Made by a program: the position numbers and the translations under genes | DNA from: Kordiimonadaceae bacterium | Lineage (GTDB): Bacteria; Pseudomonadota; Alphaproteobacteria; Sphingomonadales; Emcibacteraceae | Assembly: GCA_024236295.1 (NCBI GenBank) | Contig: JACKKT010000007.1 | Span: 109,983 to 173,982 of the forward strand | Length of the DNA: 64,000 nucleotides | Direction: 5' to 3' | The notes under the pieces: generated by a model | Told to the model about the DNA's origin: nothing | Databases searched by the model: none | The model's input: only the letters and a program-made list of their open reading frames with translations | In this document: piece by piece, positions 44,912 to 53,755 of the stretch | How positions within the stretch are numbered: position 1 is the first letter of the stretch | Layout: the number at the start of each line of letters is the position of its first letter

Positions 44912-47062
44912 GTGATACGTCAATTTGAACTGGTAGATATGGTCAAAGCTTATGACCCGGATATTGACGAAGCCCGTCTAAACCGAGCTTATGTTTTTTC
45001 CATGAAAGCTCACGGATTGCAGAAAAGGGCAAGTGGAGATCCCTATTTTTCTCATCCGCTTGAGGTTGCCGGAATCCTTACGGAAATGCAGCTTGATTGC
45101 GATACCATTGTAACGGCACTTCTTCATGATACAATTGAAGATACGGTTGCAACTTATGAGCAAATTGAAGAATTATTTGGGACAGATATTGCCAAAATGG
45201 TTGATGGGGTAACCAAACTTTCTGAGCTTGAATATACTTCTGAAACATCAAAACAGGCCGAAAATTTTCGAAAATTCCTGCTGGCAATGTCAAATGATAT
45301 ACGTGTGCTGTTGGTTAAACTTGCTGACCGGCTACATAATATGCGTACTCTTCATTACATCAAAAACCCTGATAAAAGGGCACGGATAGCCCGTGAGACA
45401 CTTGATATTTATGCACCTCTTGCAGAGCGGATAGGAATGCAGGAGCTGATGAATGAGCTAGAGGATCTTGCTTTTCCTCATGTTTATCCGGAAGCTCACG
45501 AATCAATTATGAAAAGGCTCGATTATCTGTATGCCAATACTGAAAATATTCGTGATGAAGTTATTACTGAACTGGAAAAGATATTTGCTAAAAATTTTAT
45601 AGATGCTGAAGTAATTGGCAGAAGGAAACAGCCTTACTCAATCTGGAAGAAAATTACATATAGAAATGTCAGCCTTGAAAATCAGGCAGACCTGTTCGCT
45701 TTTAGAGTGATTGTTGACGATGTCGGGGATTGTTACAAGGCACTTGGCGTTATTCATCAGGTATGGCAGGCTGTGCCGGGGCTTTTAAAGGATTATATTT
45801 CCATGCCAAAACCAAATGGATACCAGTCAATTCATACTGTAGTAATCGGCCCGCAAAGGAAACGTATTGAAGTTCAGATCAGATCAACAGAAATGGACAT
45901 CATTGCAGAAAAAGGGGTTGCTGCACATTGGCGATATAAAAATGACGCCTCGCCAAAGGACGGTGTTCATTATCGTTGGCTTCGTGATCTTTTGGAAATA
46001 CTCGAGCATGCAGCAGACCCTGAAGAGTTTCTGGAACATACAAAAATCGCTATGTATCAGAATCAGGTTTTCTGCTTTACACCGAAGGGTGAGCTTATTA
46101 ACCTTCCTTCCGGGTCCACCGTTGTTGATTTTGCCTATGCTGTTCATACGATCATTGGTGAAACTTGTGTGGGAGGTAAGGTGAATGGTGAACCCGTACA
46201 GTTAAAGCGAATACTTTCAAATGGTGACCAGGTTGAAATATTGACTTCAAAAGCGCAGAAACCCCATAAAAGCTGGGAAAATTTTGTAGTAACTGGAAAA
46301 GCAAAGGCGGCAATTAGGCGTTATACCAGACAGCAGCAAAAACAGGAATATATCAGACTTGGTGAAGAAATTCTGAAGCATTCATTTGAGCAGGAAAATC
46401 GCGAATTTACGATCAAATCGATTAGTGATGCTGCCAATAAGCTCAACTTGGATGGCGGAGCATCATCAGTATATGAGAAAGTTGGTAGTGGTGAGATTTC
46501 AGACAGGAAAGTGCTCGAAATCATCTTCCCAAGACTAAAAGACAAGAAAGATGTAAAAAAAGCTTCATCAATAATTCTGGATACAAAGCGAACTCACAAA
46601 GGCGGCGATAATCAGTTGCCTATTAAAGGGCTTACTCCCGGATTGCCTGTTCATATTTCCAAATGCTGTCATCCACTACCGGGAGATCGAATTGTCGGGA
46701 TTGTATCGGAAGGAAAAGGAATAATGGTTCACACGATAGATTGTGAAGCTCTGGATGTTTATACAGAAGCACCTGAAGCCTGGCTTGATCTGTCGTGGCA
46801 CCCAAAAGACGAGGATTCGGAAATTTTTATTGGCCGTGCTGATATGACAATAAAACACGTACCAGGTGCTCTTGCCTCTGTATTGTCAATTATTGCGCAG
46901 GATGATGGTAATGTCAGTAATATTAAATTCAGTGAAAGATCCGCAGATATTTTCAGAATTGAGCTTGATCTTGAGGTCAGAGATGCTAAACATTTGACAG
47001 ATATTATTTCTGCACTTAGAGCCAGCAAATACGTTAATACCATTGAACGGGCATTTACATAA
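44912..47062 (+). CDS. rsh: Bifunctional (p)ppGpp synthetase/hydrolase (Rsh)
   Basis: 716 residues from GTG 44912. N-terminal HD hydrolase domain intact: H48, H72, D73 and E76-D77 in LLHDTIEDT. Synthetase domain with GYQSIHTVVIGP and IEVQIRSTEMD. TGS domain around 385-450 (TPKGELINLPSGSTVVDF). Zn-finger-like CCHPLPGDRIVGI near 595. C-terminal ACT domain (HVPGALASVLSIIAQ). The single long Rsh of alphaproteobacteria; controls the stringent response in the cytoplasm. Confidence 0.97.
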   Translation: MIRQFELVDMVKAYDPDIDEARLNRAYVFSMKAHGLQKRASGDPYFSHPLEVAGILTEMQLDCDTIVTALLHDTIEDTVATYEQIEELFGTDIAKMVDGVTKLSELEYTSETSKQAENFRKFLLAMSNDIRVLLVKLADRLHNMRTLHYIKNPDKRARIARETLDIYAPLAERIGMQELMNELEDLAFPHVYPEAHESIMKRLDYLYANTENIRDEVITELEKIFAKNFIDAEVIGRRKQPYSIWKKITYRNVSLENQADLFAFRVIVDDVGDCYKALGVIHQVWQAVPGLLKDYISMPKPNGYQSIHTVVIGPQRKRIEVQIRSTEMDIIAEKGVAAHWRYKNDASPKDGVHYRWLRDLLEILEHAADPEEFLEHTKIAMYQNQVFCFTPKGELINLPSGSTVVDFAYAVHTIIGETCVGGKVNGEPVQLKRILSNGDQVEILTSKAQKPHKSWENFVVTGKAKAAIRRYTRQQQKQEYIRLGEEILKHSFEQENREFTIKSISDAANKLNLDGGASSVYEKVGSGEISDRKVLEIIFPRLKDKKDVKKASSIILDTKRTHKGGDNQLPIKGLTPGLPVHISKCCHPLPGDRIVGIVSEGKGIMVHTIDCEALDVYTEAPEAWLDLSWHPKDEDSEIFIGRADMTIKHVPGALASVLSIIAQDDGNVSNIKFSERSADIFRIELDLEVRDAKHLTDIISALRASKYVNTIERAFT

Positions 47063-47076
47063 ATAAAAGGATAGAC

Positions 47077-47664
47077 ATGGACAAGCAAGCCGTTTTAAAG
47101 GAATTTAGAGACGCAAAAGCACTGCTAGAAGGACATTTCCTTCTTTCATCCGGCCTTCATAGTGAAATGTACCTTCAATGCGCAAGGGTTCTTATGTGTC
47201 CTGAAAGGGCGGCTCGACTATGTAGTGCATTAGCAGAAAAAATCAGATTAAATATTGAGCCTAAAATTGATATGGTGGTTTCTCCCGCCATGGGTGGTGT
47301 AATTGTGGGCTATGAGATGGGTCGACAACTTGGCGTAAATGCCATCTTTACCGAGCGGGTTGAAGGTATATTTGAACTTCGCCGTGGTTTTGAAATCCCG
47401 AAAGGTGCAAATGTCTTAATGGCAGAAGATATTGTCACAACTGGTCTTTCTTCCAGAGAATGTATTGAAACTATTGAAAAATATGGGGGTAAGGTAGTTG
47501 CTGCAAGCTGTCTGGTGGACCGTAGTAACGGAAAAGTGGATGTGGGAGTGCCTCTCGTTTCATTAATGGGCCTTGAAATTCCGGCCTATTCGGCAGATAA
47601 TCTGCCCAAGCATCTGAAAAATAGCGAAGCGGTGAAGCCTGGAAGTCGCGATTTAAAAAAATAG
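47077..47664 (+). CDS. pyrE: Orotate phosphoribosyltransferase
   Basis: 195 residues, the short alphaproteobacterial form. PRPP-binding loop AEDIVTTGLSSRECIET and the substrate loop GHFLLSSGLHSEMYLQC. Converts orotate and PRPP to OMP in pyrimidine synthesis. Fourteen bases after rsh, part of the rsh-pyrE-DUF2062-pdxJ run. Confidence 0.96.
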   Translation: MDKQAVLKEFRDAKALLEGHFLLSSGLHSEMYLQCARVLMCPERAARLCSALAEKIRLNIEPKIDMVVSPAMGGVIVGYEMGRQLGVNAIFTERVEGIFELRRGFEIPKGANVLMAEDIVTTGLSSRECIETIEKYGGKVVAASCLVDRSNGKVDVGVPLVSLMGLEIPAYSADNLPKHLKNSEAVKPGSRDLKK

Positions 47665-47689
47665 CATTTCAATTTTAAGAGGTTTCGTC

Positions 47690-48295
47690 CTGTTTAAGCG
47701 CCGAAAAAAACAATCCCTATTTGAAAAACTGAGAGAGTTTTTATGGCCAAAATCAGGTTGGCGACGTGCGGCCAGCTATCTTCATCACCGTATCGCCCGA
47801 ATCGACGGAACGCCATATGCCATTGCATCCGGCTTTGCCTGTGGTGCAGCGGTTTCCTTTACCCCATTTGTAGGATTTCATTTTGTAATTGCTGCCATAC
47901 TCGCCTGGATAGTAAGAGGTAATATTTTTACATCGGCGATCGGAACGGCAGTTGGCAATCCGTGGACATTCCCATTAATCTGGGCAATTACATATGACCT
48001 GGGAATTAAAATACTCGGCTGGCAGGCGACAGATGATATTATGATAAAAATGGGTGAAATGTTCAGTAGCTTCACTATTGTTGATCTTGTGAATGATCCA
48101 TTAAAAGCATTAGAACCATTTTTTGAATCTGTATTTTTGCCGATGCTGTTAGGTGGCGTTATTATTGGAGGGATGTTATGGATTGCCTTTTATTGGCCGA
48201 TTTACAAATTGGTTTCGCAATATAAAATAAACCGCCTGAAAAGAAGACAAATGAAAATGACGAAGGGTAAGTATAATGAGCAGCAAAAGAATTAG
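47690..48295 (+). CDS. DUF2062 membrane protein with a probable CTG (non-ATG) start
   Basis: Frame from about 47690 to 48295, 201 residues. The family's N-terminus is fully readable: FKRRKKQSLFEKLREFLWP, then GTPYAIASGFACGAAVSFTP and GNPWTFPLIWAITYDLG, then a C-terminal membrane segment. No ATG, GTG or TTG precedes the conserved FKRRKK; the first such codon is ATG at 48041, two thirds into the domain. A CTG at 47690 lies 7 bases after AAGAGG and gives the family-typical start, so I call it as initiator. An ATC/ATT start further up or an unrecognised sequence error is the alternative. Function unknown. Confidence 0.82.
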   Translation: MFKRRKKQSLFEKLREFLWPKSGWRRAASYLHHRIARIDGTPYAIASGFACGAAVSFTPFVGFHFVIAAILAWIVRGNIFTSAIGTAVGNPWTFPLIWAITYDLGIKILGWQATDDIMIKMGEMFSSFTIVDLVNDPLKALEPFFESVFLPMLLGGVIIGGMLWIAFYWPIYKLVSQYKINRLKRRQMKMTKGKYNEQQKN

Positions 48296-49016
48296 ACTTG
48301 GTGTCAATATTGATCATGTCGCAACGGTAAGAAATGCGCGCGGCGGCTTTCATCCGGACCCGATCAGAGCAGCTCTTTTGGCTGAAAAAGCCGGGGCGGA
48401 CGGCATTACAGCACACCTTCGTGAAGACAGAAGACATATTAAAGACAATGATATCGAAAGGTTAATGGCAGAAATTTCAATTCCATTAAATTTTGAAATG
48501 GCAGCTACAGAAGAAATGCTTGAAATTGCCACCCGTTTAAAGCCGGCATCTTCCTGTATTGTTCCTGAAAAACGTGAGGAACTGACCACCGAAGGAGGGT
48601 TGGATGTAATAGGCAGCTATAATAGTCTTAAAGAATATATTGCCAAACTTAAAGAAGCAGATGTCAGTGTCAGCCTGTTTATTGATCCCGATCCTGATCA
48701 GATTAAAGCGTCAAAAGAGCTTGGTGCGGACAAGGTTGAACTCCACACAGGTTCTTATGTTGATGCGCATGGCAAGGAAAGAGAATATGAACTGGAAAGG
48801 CTGAGGGCAGGGGCAAAATATTGCAGCGAGCTTGGACTTGAGGTCCATGCAGGGCATGGACTTAATTATGAAACTGTGGAGGCAGTTGCCAAAATTAAAG
48901 AGTTCACCGAATTTAATATTGGTCATTTTCTAATTGGGGAAGCAATTTTTGTCGGTTTGGAAAGTACTCTAAATGAAATGCGCAGGCTGATGGACAAAGG
49001 AAGGAAAAATTGCTAG
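48276..49016 (+). CDS. pdxJ: Pyridoxine 5'-phosphate synthase
   Basis: 246 residues. GVNIDHVATVRNARGG, ADGITAHLREDRRHI, LNFEMAATEEM and VHAGHGLNYETV are PdxJ signatures. Condenses 1-deoxyxylulose 5-phosphate with 3-amino-2-oxopropyl phosphate in vitamin B6 synthesis. Starts inside the 3' end of the DUF2062 gene (20-base overlap) and precedes acpS. Confidence 0.97.
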   Translation: MSSKRIRLGVNIDHVATVRNARGGFHPDPIRAALLAEKAGADGITAHLREDRRHIKDNDIERLMAEISIPLNFEMAATEEMLEIATRLKPASSCIVPEKREELTTEGGLDVIGSYNSLKEYIAKLKEADVSVSLFIDPDPDQIKASKELGADKVELHTGSYVDAHGKEREYELERLRAGAKYCSELGLEVHAGHGLNYETVEAVAKIKEFTEFNIGHFLIGEAIFVGLESTLNEMRRLMDKGRKNC

Positions 49017-49050
49017 AGGCGTCACAATTAAGCCATATTGGAATTACTAA

Positions 49051-49458
49051 ATGAGAATCATTGGCCTGGGTAATGATTTGGTGGATATCCGCCGTATCGA
49101 AAAATCCTTAAACCAATTTGGCGGGAAATTCATGGAACGAGTTTTTACTGACCATGAAATTGACTATTGCAGATCAAAAGGAAATGCAGCCGCAAATTTC
49201 GCAAAAAGATTTGCGGCTAAAGAAGCCTGCACAAAAGCATTGGGTACGGGAATAGCTAAGGGGGTAAATTGGAAGGATATTTGTGTGATTAATGATGATG
49301 CCGGTAAGCCGACATTAAAGTTATGCGGTGGTGCACTTGAAAGACTTAAGGAACTGACACCAAGCGGCATGCGTTATCAAATTGATTTATCCATTTCAGA
49401 TGAACACCCAATGGCACAGGCAATCGTTATTTTTACAGCATTAAAAAGTGATGAATAA
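49051..49458 (+). CDS. acpS: Holo-[acyl-carrier-protein] synthase
   Basis: 135 residues. Mg ligands D9 (GLGNDLVDI) and E58 (KRFAAKEACTKALGTGI) at the same positions as in E. coli. Transfers 4'-phosphopantetheine from CoA to ACP, including presumably the AcpR encoded at 25931-26185. Between pdxJ and lepB as in other alphaproteobacteria. Confidence 0.96.
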   Translation: MRIIGLGNDLVDIRRIEKSLNQFGGKFMERVFTDHEIDYCRSKGNAAANFAKRFAAKEACTKALGTGIAKGVNWKDICVINDDAGKPTLKLCGGALERLKELTPSGMRYQIDLSISDEHPMAQAIVIFTALKSDE

Positions 49459-49558
49459 ATTTAGAATAATATTTTGAGTTTTAATAATTCATGGGTTATT
49501 GCTATGTGTAGAATGAAGGATTAGGGTATAATGAATAAATTACAATTGGTTACAGGTC

Positions 49559-50359
49559 ATGAGCGAAAAAGAAGATAAAGCAATAGCCAAAGATTTGGCA
49601 AAATCAGTCCTGTTAAAGGAAGATGAAAGCTGGACAGATTTCTTTAAGACAATTTTTTATGCCTTTCTGATTGCCATTTCTTTTAGAACGTTTGTTTTGC
49701 AACCATTTTCCATTCCATCAGAATCGATGTTAAAAAATCTTATGGTTGGTGATTTTCTTATGGTCTCGAAATTTTCATATGGTTATTCAAAACATTCACT
49801 TCCCTGGAGTCTTCCACTAATACCGGGAAGAATTTTTGCGTCTGATGTTGAGCGTGGTGATGTTGTCGTTTTCCGACTGCCGCGTGATCCAAGTACATAT
49901 TATATTAAGCGTATTGTTGGTGTTCCAGGGGATAAAATACAGGTTAAGGGTGGTCGACTTTATCTAAATGATGAGAAAATACCAACTAAGCAGCTTGATG
50001 ATTATGTGCGTACCGATGAATATGGACATGAGGAAAGATTTCACCGTATCCAGGAAACTATGCCTAACGGTAAAAGTTATGTAACTCTGGATATTAGGTA
50101 TATGCAGGGTAGTATGGCAGATGATACAGATGTCTATATTGTGCCTGAGGGTCATTATTTTGCAATGGGGGATAACAGGGATAACTCACAGGACAGCCGC
50201 TGGCCAAGTAGTTCAGGGGTAGGCTATGTTCCGGCCGAAAATATTATTGGTAAGGCACAGTGGATTACACTTTCATTTGATAATAAAAGCGCTCTGTGGG
50301 AGTTTTGGAAGTGGTTTCCGGCTGAACGCAGAGAGCGTTTTTTTACAAAAATTAACTAA
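49559..50359 (+). CDS. lepB: Signal peptidase I
   Basis: 266 residues. Single N-terminal membrane helix (about 32-48), catalytic S56 in IPSESMLKNL, general base K117 in YYIKRIVGVPGDKI, and GDNRDNSQDSR near the C-terminus. Removes signal peptides at the periplasmic face of the inner membrane. Its 3' end lies just before the rnc start. Confidence 0.97.
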   Translation: MSEKEDKAIAKDLAKSVLLKEDESWTDFFKTIFYAFLIAISFRTFVLQPFSIPSESMLKNLMVGDFLMVSKFSYGYSKHSLPWSLPLIPGRIFASDVERGDVVVFRLPRDPSTYYIKRIVGVPGDKIQVKGGRLYLNDEKIPTKQLDDYVRTDEYGHEERFHRIQETMPNGKSYVTLDIRYMQGSMADDTDVYIVPEGHYFAMGDNRDNSQDSRWPSSSGVGYVPAENIIGKAQWITLSFDNKSALWEFWKWFPAERRERFFTKIN

Positions 50360-50375
50360 GCATTCAGGTGGAGCG

Positions 50376-51065
50376 TTGACAAAATATAATGGTCAATATG
50401 CTGAGTTATATAATATTCTTGGCTATAAATTCAAAAATGAAACACTTCTTTGCGAGGCACTTACCCATCCCAGTCTTGAAGGAAACCCAAATTATCAGCG
50501 GATGGAGTTTGTCGGTGACCGCGTTCTGGGCCTTGCGATAGCGGTGTGGATGTACGAACTCCACCCAAACGCTGATGAAGGGGGGTTGGCCAGCCGTCAT
50601 ACAAATTTGGTGCGTCGTGAAGCCTGCACCAAAATTGGCAAAAAGCTGGAGTTGGGAAGATTTCTGCATATGGCCAAAAGCAGTGATGAAACAGGTGGTC
50701 GAACAAGAAATACAATTATCGCTGATTCTGTGGAGGCAATTATTGGGGCAATATATCTTGATTCTGATTTTAAAACGGCAGAAAAATTTATTCGCAGGAA
50801 CTGGATTGACCTTGCCAATAATGTAAAAGTTGCGGATAGGGATGCCAAAACCAAATTACAGGAAATGGTTCAGGCAACAGGCAGACCTACTCCTGTCTAT
50901 ACAACCATAGACAAAATGGGTCCTGATCATGAACCAGTATTTACAATTGCAGTCAGGGTTCAGGATGAAGGGGAAGAGATTGCCAAAGGTCAATCAAAAA
51001 GAGAAGCCGAGAAACAGGCGGCTTCTCTAATGCTAGCCAGGCTTAAGAGCAGCTGGAATAAATGA
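50376..51065 (+). CDS. rnc: Ribonuclease III
   Basis: 229 residues from TTG 50376 (GGTGGA at 50367-50372). The longer open frame beginning at 50226 lies inside lepB and its extra residues have no RNase III similarity. Catalytic motif QRMEFVGDRVLGL with E44 and D48; IADSVEAIIGAIYLD carries the second acidic pair; C-terminal dsRBD DAKTKLQEMVQATGRPTP. Processes rRNA precursors and duplex RNA. Confidence 0.96.
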   Translation: MTKYNGQYAELYNILGYKFKNETLLCEALTHPSLEGNPNYQRMEFVGDRVLGLAIAVWMYELHPNADEGGLASRHTNLVRREACTKIGKKLELGRFLHMAKSSDETGGRTRNTIIADSVEAIIGAIYLDSDFKTAEKFIRRNWIDLANNVKVADRDAKTKLQEMVQATGRPTPVYTTIDKMGPDHEPVFTIAVRVQDEGEEIAKGQSKREAEKQAASLMLARLKSSWNK

Positions 51066-51086
51066 TCAGCTAATGAAAGAATTTAA

Positions 51087-52001
51087 ATGACAAGAGAGGT
51101 TGATTTAAAGGCAAAGCGTTGTGGTTTCGTGGCCTTGATAGGGGCGCCTAACGCTGGTAAATCAACACTTCTTAATTCGCTTGTTGGCAGCAAAATTGCT
51201 ATTGTTACTCATAAGGTTCAAACCACTAGATCAAGACTGGTCGGAGTGGCGGTATATGGCCAGTCCCAAATGATATTTGTTGATACACCCGGTATCTTTC
51301 AGCCACGTAAAAGGCTGGAACGGGCAATGGTAGCGGCGGCATGGGAAGGAGCCAATGATGCTGATGTTGTTGTTCTGCTTATTGATTCCACTAAAAAACT
51401 TGATGACAGCACAAGAATGATTGCTGAAGGACTTAAGGAAAGTAAGAAAAAGAAAATTCTTGCCCTTAATAAAATTGATATTGTTAAGCGTGAAACATTG
51501 TTGGCTCTGTCAAAGGAACTGAATGAGCTTGGCGGGTTTGAGGCCACAATGATGATTTCAGCAAAAACTGGAAATGGTCTTGCCGATCTGCAGAAAGAAA
51601 TAGCGAAATTCCTGCCGGAAGGTCCTTGGCTTTACCCGGAAGATCATTTAACCGATATCACAGAACGGATGCTGGCTTCGGAAATAACCCGGGAAAAGTT
51701 TTTCCTTCGCTATCATGAAGAACTGCCTTATGCCGCAACGATTGAGACGGAGCGCTGGAAAGATTTAAAAGATGGCAGCGTGCGGATTGAACAGGTCATT
51801 TATGTTGAGCGTGACAGCCAGAAAGCGATGGTAATCGGTAAAGGTGGGATGGGTCTTAAAACCATTGGCAAGATGGCCCGTGAAGAGCTGGAAGAGCTGC
51901 TTGATCGAAAGGTCCATTTATTCATTTTCGTAAAGGTACGAAAAGGATGGAGCGATGATAAGGAGCGCTACCAGAATATGGGCCTAGACTGGGTTAAATA
52001 A
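51087..52001 (+). CDS. era: GTPase Era
   Basis: 304 residues. G1 GAPNAGKST (19-27), G2 region VQTTRSRLVGV, G3 DTPG, G4 NKID, then the C-terminal KH domain with VIGKGGMGLKTIG. Acts in 16S rRNA maturation and 30S assembly. Last gene of the rpoZ-to-era run; converges on arginase with 12 bases between stops. Confidence 0.97.
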   Translation: MTREVDLKAKRCGFVALIGAPNAGKSTLLNSLVGSKIAIVTHKVQTTRSRLVGVAVYGQSQMIFVDTPGIFQPRKRLERAMVAAAWEGANDADVVVLLIDSTKKLDDSTRMIAEGLKESKKKKILALNKIDIVKRETLLALSKELNELGGFEATMMISAKTGNGLADLQKEIAKFLPEGPWLYPEDHLTDITERMLASEITREKFFLRYHEELPYAATIETERWKDLKDGSVRIEQVIYVERDSQKAMVIGKGGMGLKTIGKMAREELEELLDRKVHLFIFVKVRKGWSDDKERYQNMGLDWVK

Positions 52002-52013
52002 AATTGGGTTCGA

Positions 52014-52952
52014 CTAATATTCACCCTGGTATAGTGAATGTGTCGGAAAAATCTGGCGACCAAAAAGGCTGGCTGTCAGATCGACAGCAATTTCAGCCGT
52101 ACTGTTTTTAGTGTCCAGTGCAGGATTGATTTCAGCAATATCAAGCGATCCCATTAGCCCTGAATCATGGATCATTTCCATGCAGAGCTGTGCTTCCCGG
52201 TAAGTAAGTCCGCCGGGTATGGTTGTCGCAACCCCTGGGGCAATAGACGGATCCAAGCTGTCAACATCAAAACTCACATGAAGATGGGCGCCTTTTATGG
52301 CAACATCATGCAAAATTTCCTGCATCGTCTGGCGTATGCCAATTTCGTCTATTCGACGCATATCATAAACATTTATGCCACTTTCGATCACCAATTTTTT
52401 TTCATTCTCATCTACGGATCGAATGGCAATCTGATAGACATTTTCGGGCGCTACCATTGGGATGGCATGTCCGATGGCAAGCAGGTCGGGATGACCGTTA
52501 CCGGTCGCAACGGCTACGGGCATTCCATGAATGTTGCCGGAAGGGGATGTCACATTGGTGTTATAATCAGCATGGGCATCAATCCAGAGGATACAGATCG
52601 GCTTTCCAATTTCCGAACAATATTTTGCGATGGCCGCCACCGACCCGATTGACATGGCATGATCCCCGCCCATCATGATTGGTAACTTACCAGCATTTAG
52701 TTCGTTATAAATGGCATTTCGAATGTTTTCTGACCACTCAGTTATTTCCTTTAAATGACGATATCCGTTTTCGGGGGGCTGTTCTGGATTGGCTGGACCC
52801 CGGACATCTCCTTTATCCGTTACATTGATGCCCTGTTTTTTCAGAGTTTCCAAAATACCGGCAACGCGAAGGGCTTCTGGCCCCATTGAAGCACCACGAT
52901 CACTGGCACCCATATCACTGGGAACACCAACTAGGGATACATTATTATTCAT
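52014..52952 (-). CDS. rocF: Arginase
   Basis: 312 residues. Mn ligands: H98 (GGDHAMSIGS), D125, H127 and D129 (WIDAHADYNT), D229 and D231 (SFDVDSLDPSIAPG). The N-terminal GVPSDMGASDRGASMGPEALR is arginase-specific and separates it from agmatinase. Hydrolyses arginine to ornithine and urea; cytoplasmic. Divergent from an Lrp/AsnC regulator that probably controls it. Confidence 0.95.
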   Translation of the reverse strand: MNNNVSLVGVPSDMGASDRGASMGPEALRVAGILETLKKQGINVTDKGDVRGPANPEQPPENGYRHLKEITEWSENIRNAIYNELNAGKLPIMMGGDHAMSIGSVAAIAKYCSEIGKPICILWIDAHADYNTNVTSPSGNIHGMPVAVATGNGHPDLLAIGHAIPMVAPENVYQIAIRSVDENEKKLVIESGINVYDMRRIDEIGIRQTMQEILHDVAIKGAHLHVSFDVDSLDPSIAPGVATTIPGGLTYREAQLCMEMIHDSGLMGSLDIAEINPALDTKNSTAEIAVDLTASLFGRQIFPTHSLYQGEY

Positions 52953-53063
52953 AATCTTCTGCCTATAAATTTTATATAACCAACAGAAAGTTGTTAGCTT
53001 CCTGCTTTGATATCTTGAGTGGATTCTGACATAAAAATGCCTGAATGAAATTTTTATTTTTTG

Positions 53064-53107
53064 AAATTAGCCAAATAATATTCGGTAAACTTGAATATGG
53101 CTAAATT
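53064..53107. promoter_or_regulatory. Candidate Lrp/AsnC operator between arginase and its regulator
   Basis: Inverted repeat AAATTAGCCA (53064-53073) / TGGCTAAATT (53098-53107), 9 of 10 bases complementary, with a nested AATATTC/GAATAT dyad inside. AT-rich extended dyads are typical Lrp-family sites. It is 67 bases upstream of the regulator start and could serve both genes. Confidence 0.5.
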
Positions 53108-53173
53108 TTGTTTTATTATTAGTAGTTTTAATAAGTTAGGTGTTATTATGTTTGATTGTCACAGGATAATATT

Positions 53174-53656
53174 ATGAAAAAGAAAGCTATTGATCAGATT
53201 GATCTGAAGATTCTTTCGATTTTACAATCGGATGCAAAAATCACCAATCATGATCTGGCCGGCAAGGTAAATCTTTCGCCAAGCAGTTGTCTGCAAAGAG
53301 TAAGACGCCTGGAAGATGAAAATTATATTGAACGTTATATGGCTCATATTGACCTGAACAAAGTTTGCCGAACGGTCACCGTGATATTAACTGTGAGCCT
53401 TCATGACCACACCAATGAAAATTTTGAAAATTTTAACAAGGCAATAAAGGAATTTCCCGAAATTGTTGAATGTTACACGGTAAGCGGCAATTTTGATTAT
53501 TTTCTGCGGGTGGTCTGTCCGGATATGAAAAGCTATCTTGCCCTTAATGATGCCCTGATTGAACGGATGGGCGGCACAGCCAATATAAGCGGTCATGTTG
53601 TCCTGGAATGTATTAAACCGTTTGAGGGCTATGCAATAGACGCATTGGTTGAATAA
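53174..53656 (+). CDS. Lrp/AsnC family transcriptional regulator
   Basis: 160 residues from ATG 53174 (AGGA at 53163-53166); a TTG at 53156 is less likely. N-terminal HTH (IDLKILSILQSDAKITNHDLAGKVNLSPS) and C-terminal RAM/AsnC ligand domain (VVCPDMKSYLALNDALI). Opposite orientation to arginase suggests it senses arginine or ornithine; that is inference from location. Confidence 0.92.
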   Translation: MKKKAIDQIDLKILSILQSDAKITNHDLAGKVNLSPSSCLQRVRRLEDENYIERYMAHIDLNKVCRTVTVILTVSLHDHTNENFENFNKAIKEFPEIVECYTVSGNFDYFLRVVCPDMKSYLALNDALIERMGGTANISGHVVLECIKPFEGYAIDALVE

Positions 53657-53755
53657 TGCGATTTTTCTTGACTAGTTACTCTCCATTTTGCTTTATAGAT
53701 ATGTTATATAATAACTATTACTAATAGCATTAAAAAATATTATAAGAGATAAATT

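Noticed and set aside
50226..50375. Long N-terminal extension of RNase III
   Set aside because: Lies within lepB in another frame; the family's start matches TTG 50376 with a proper ribosome site.
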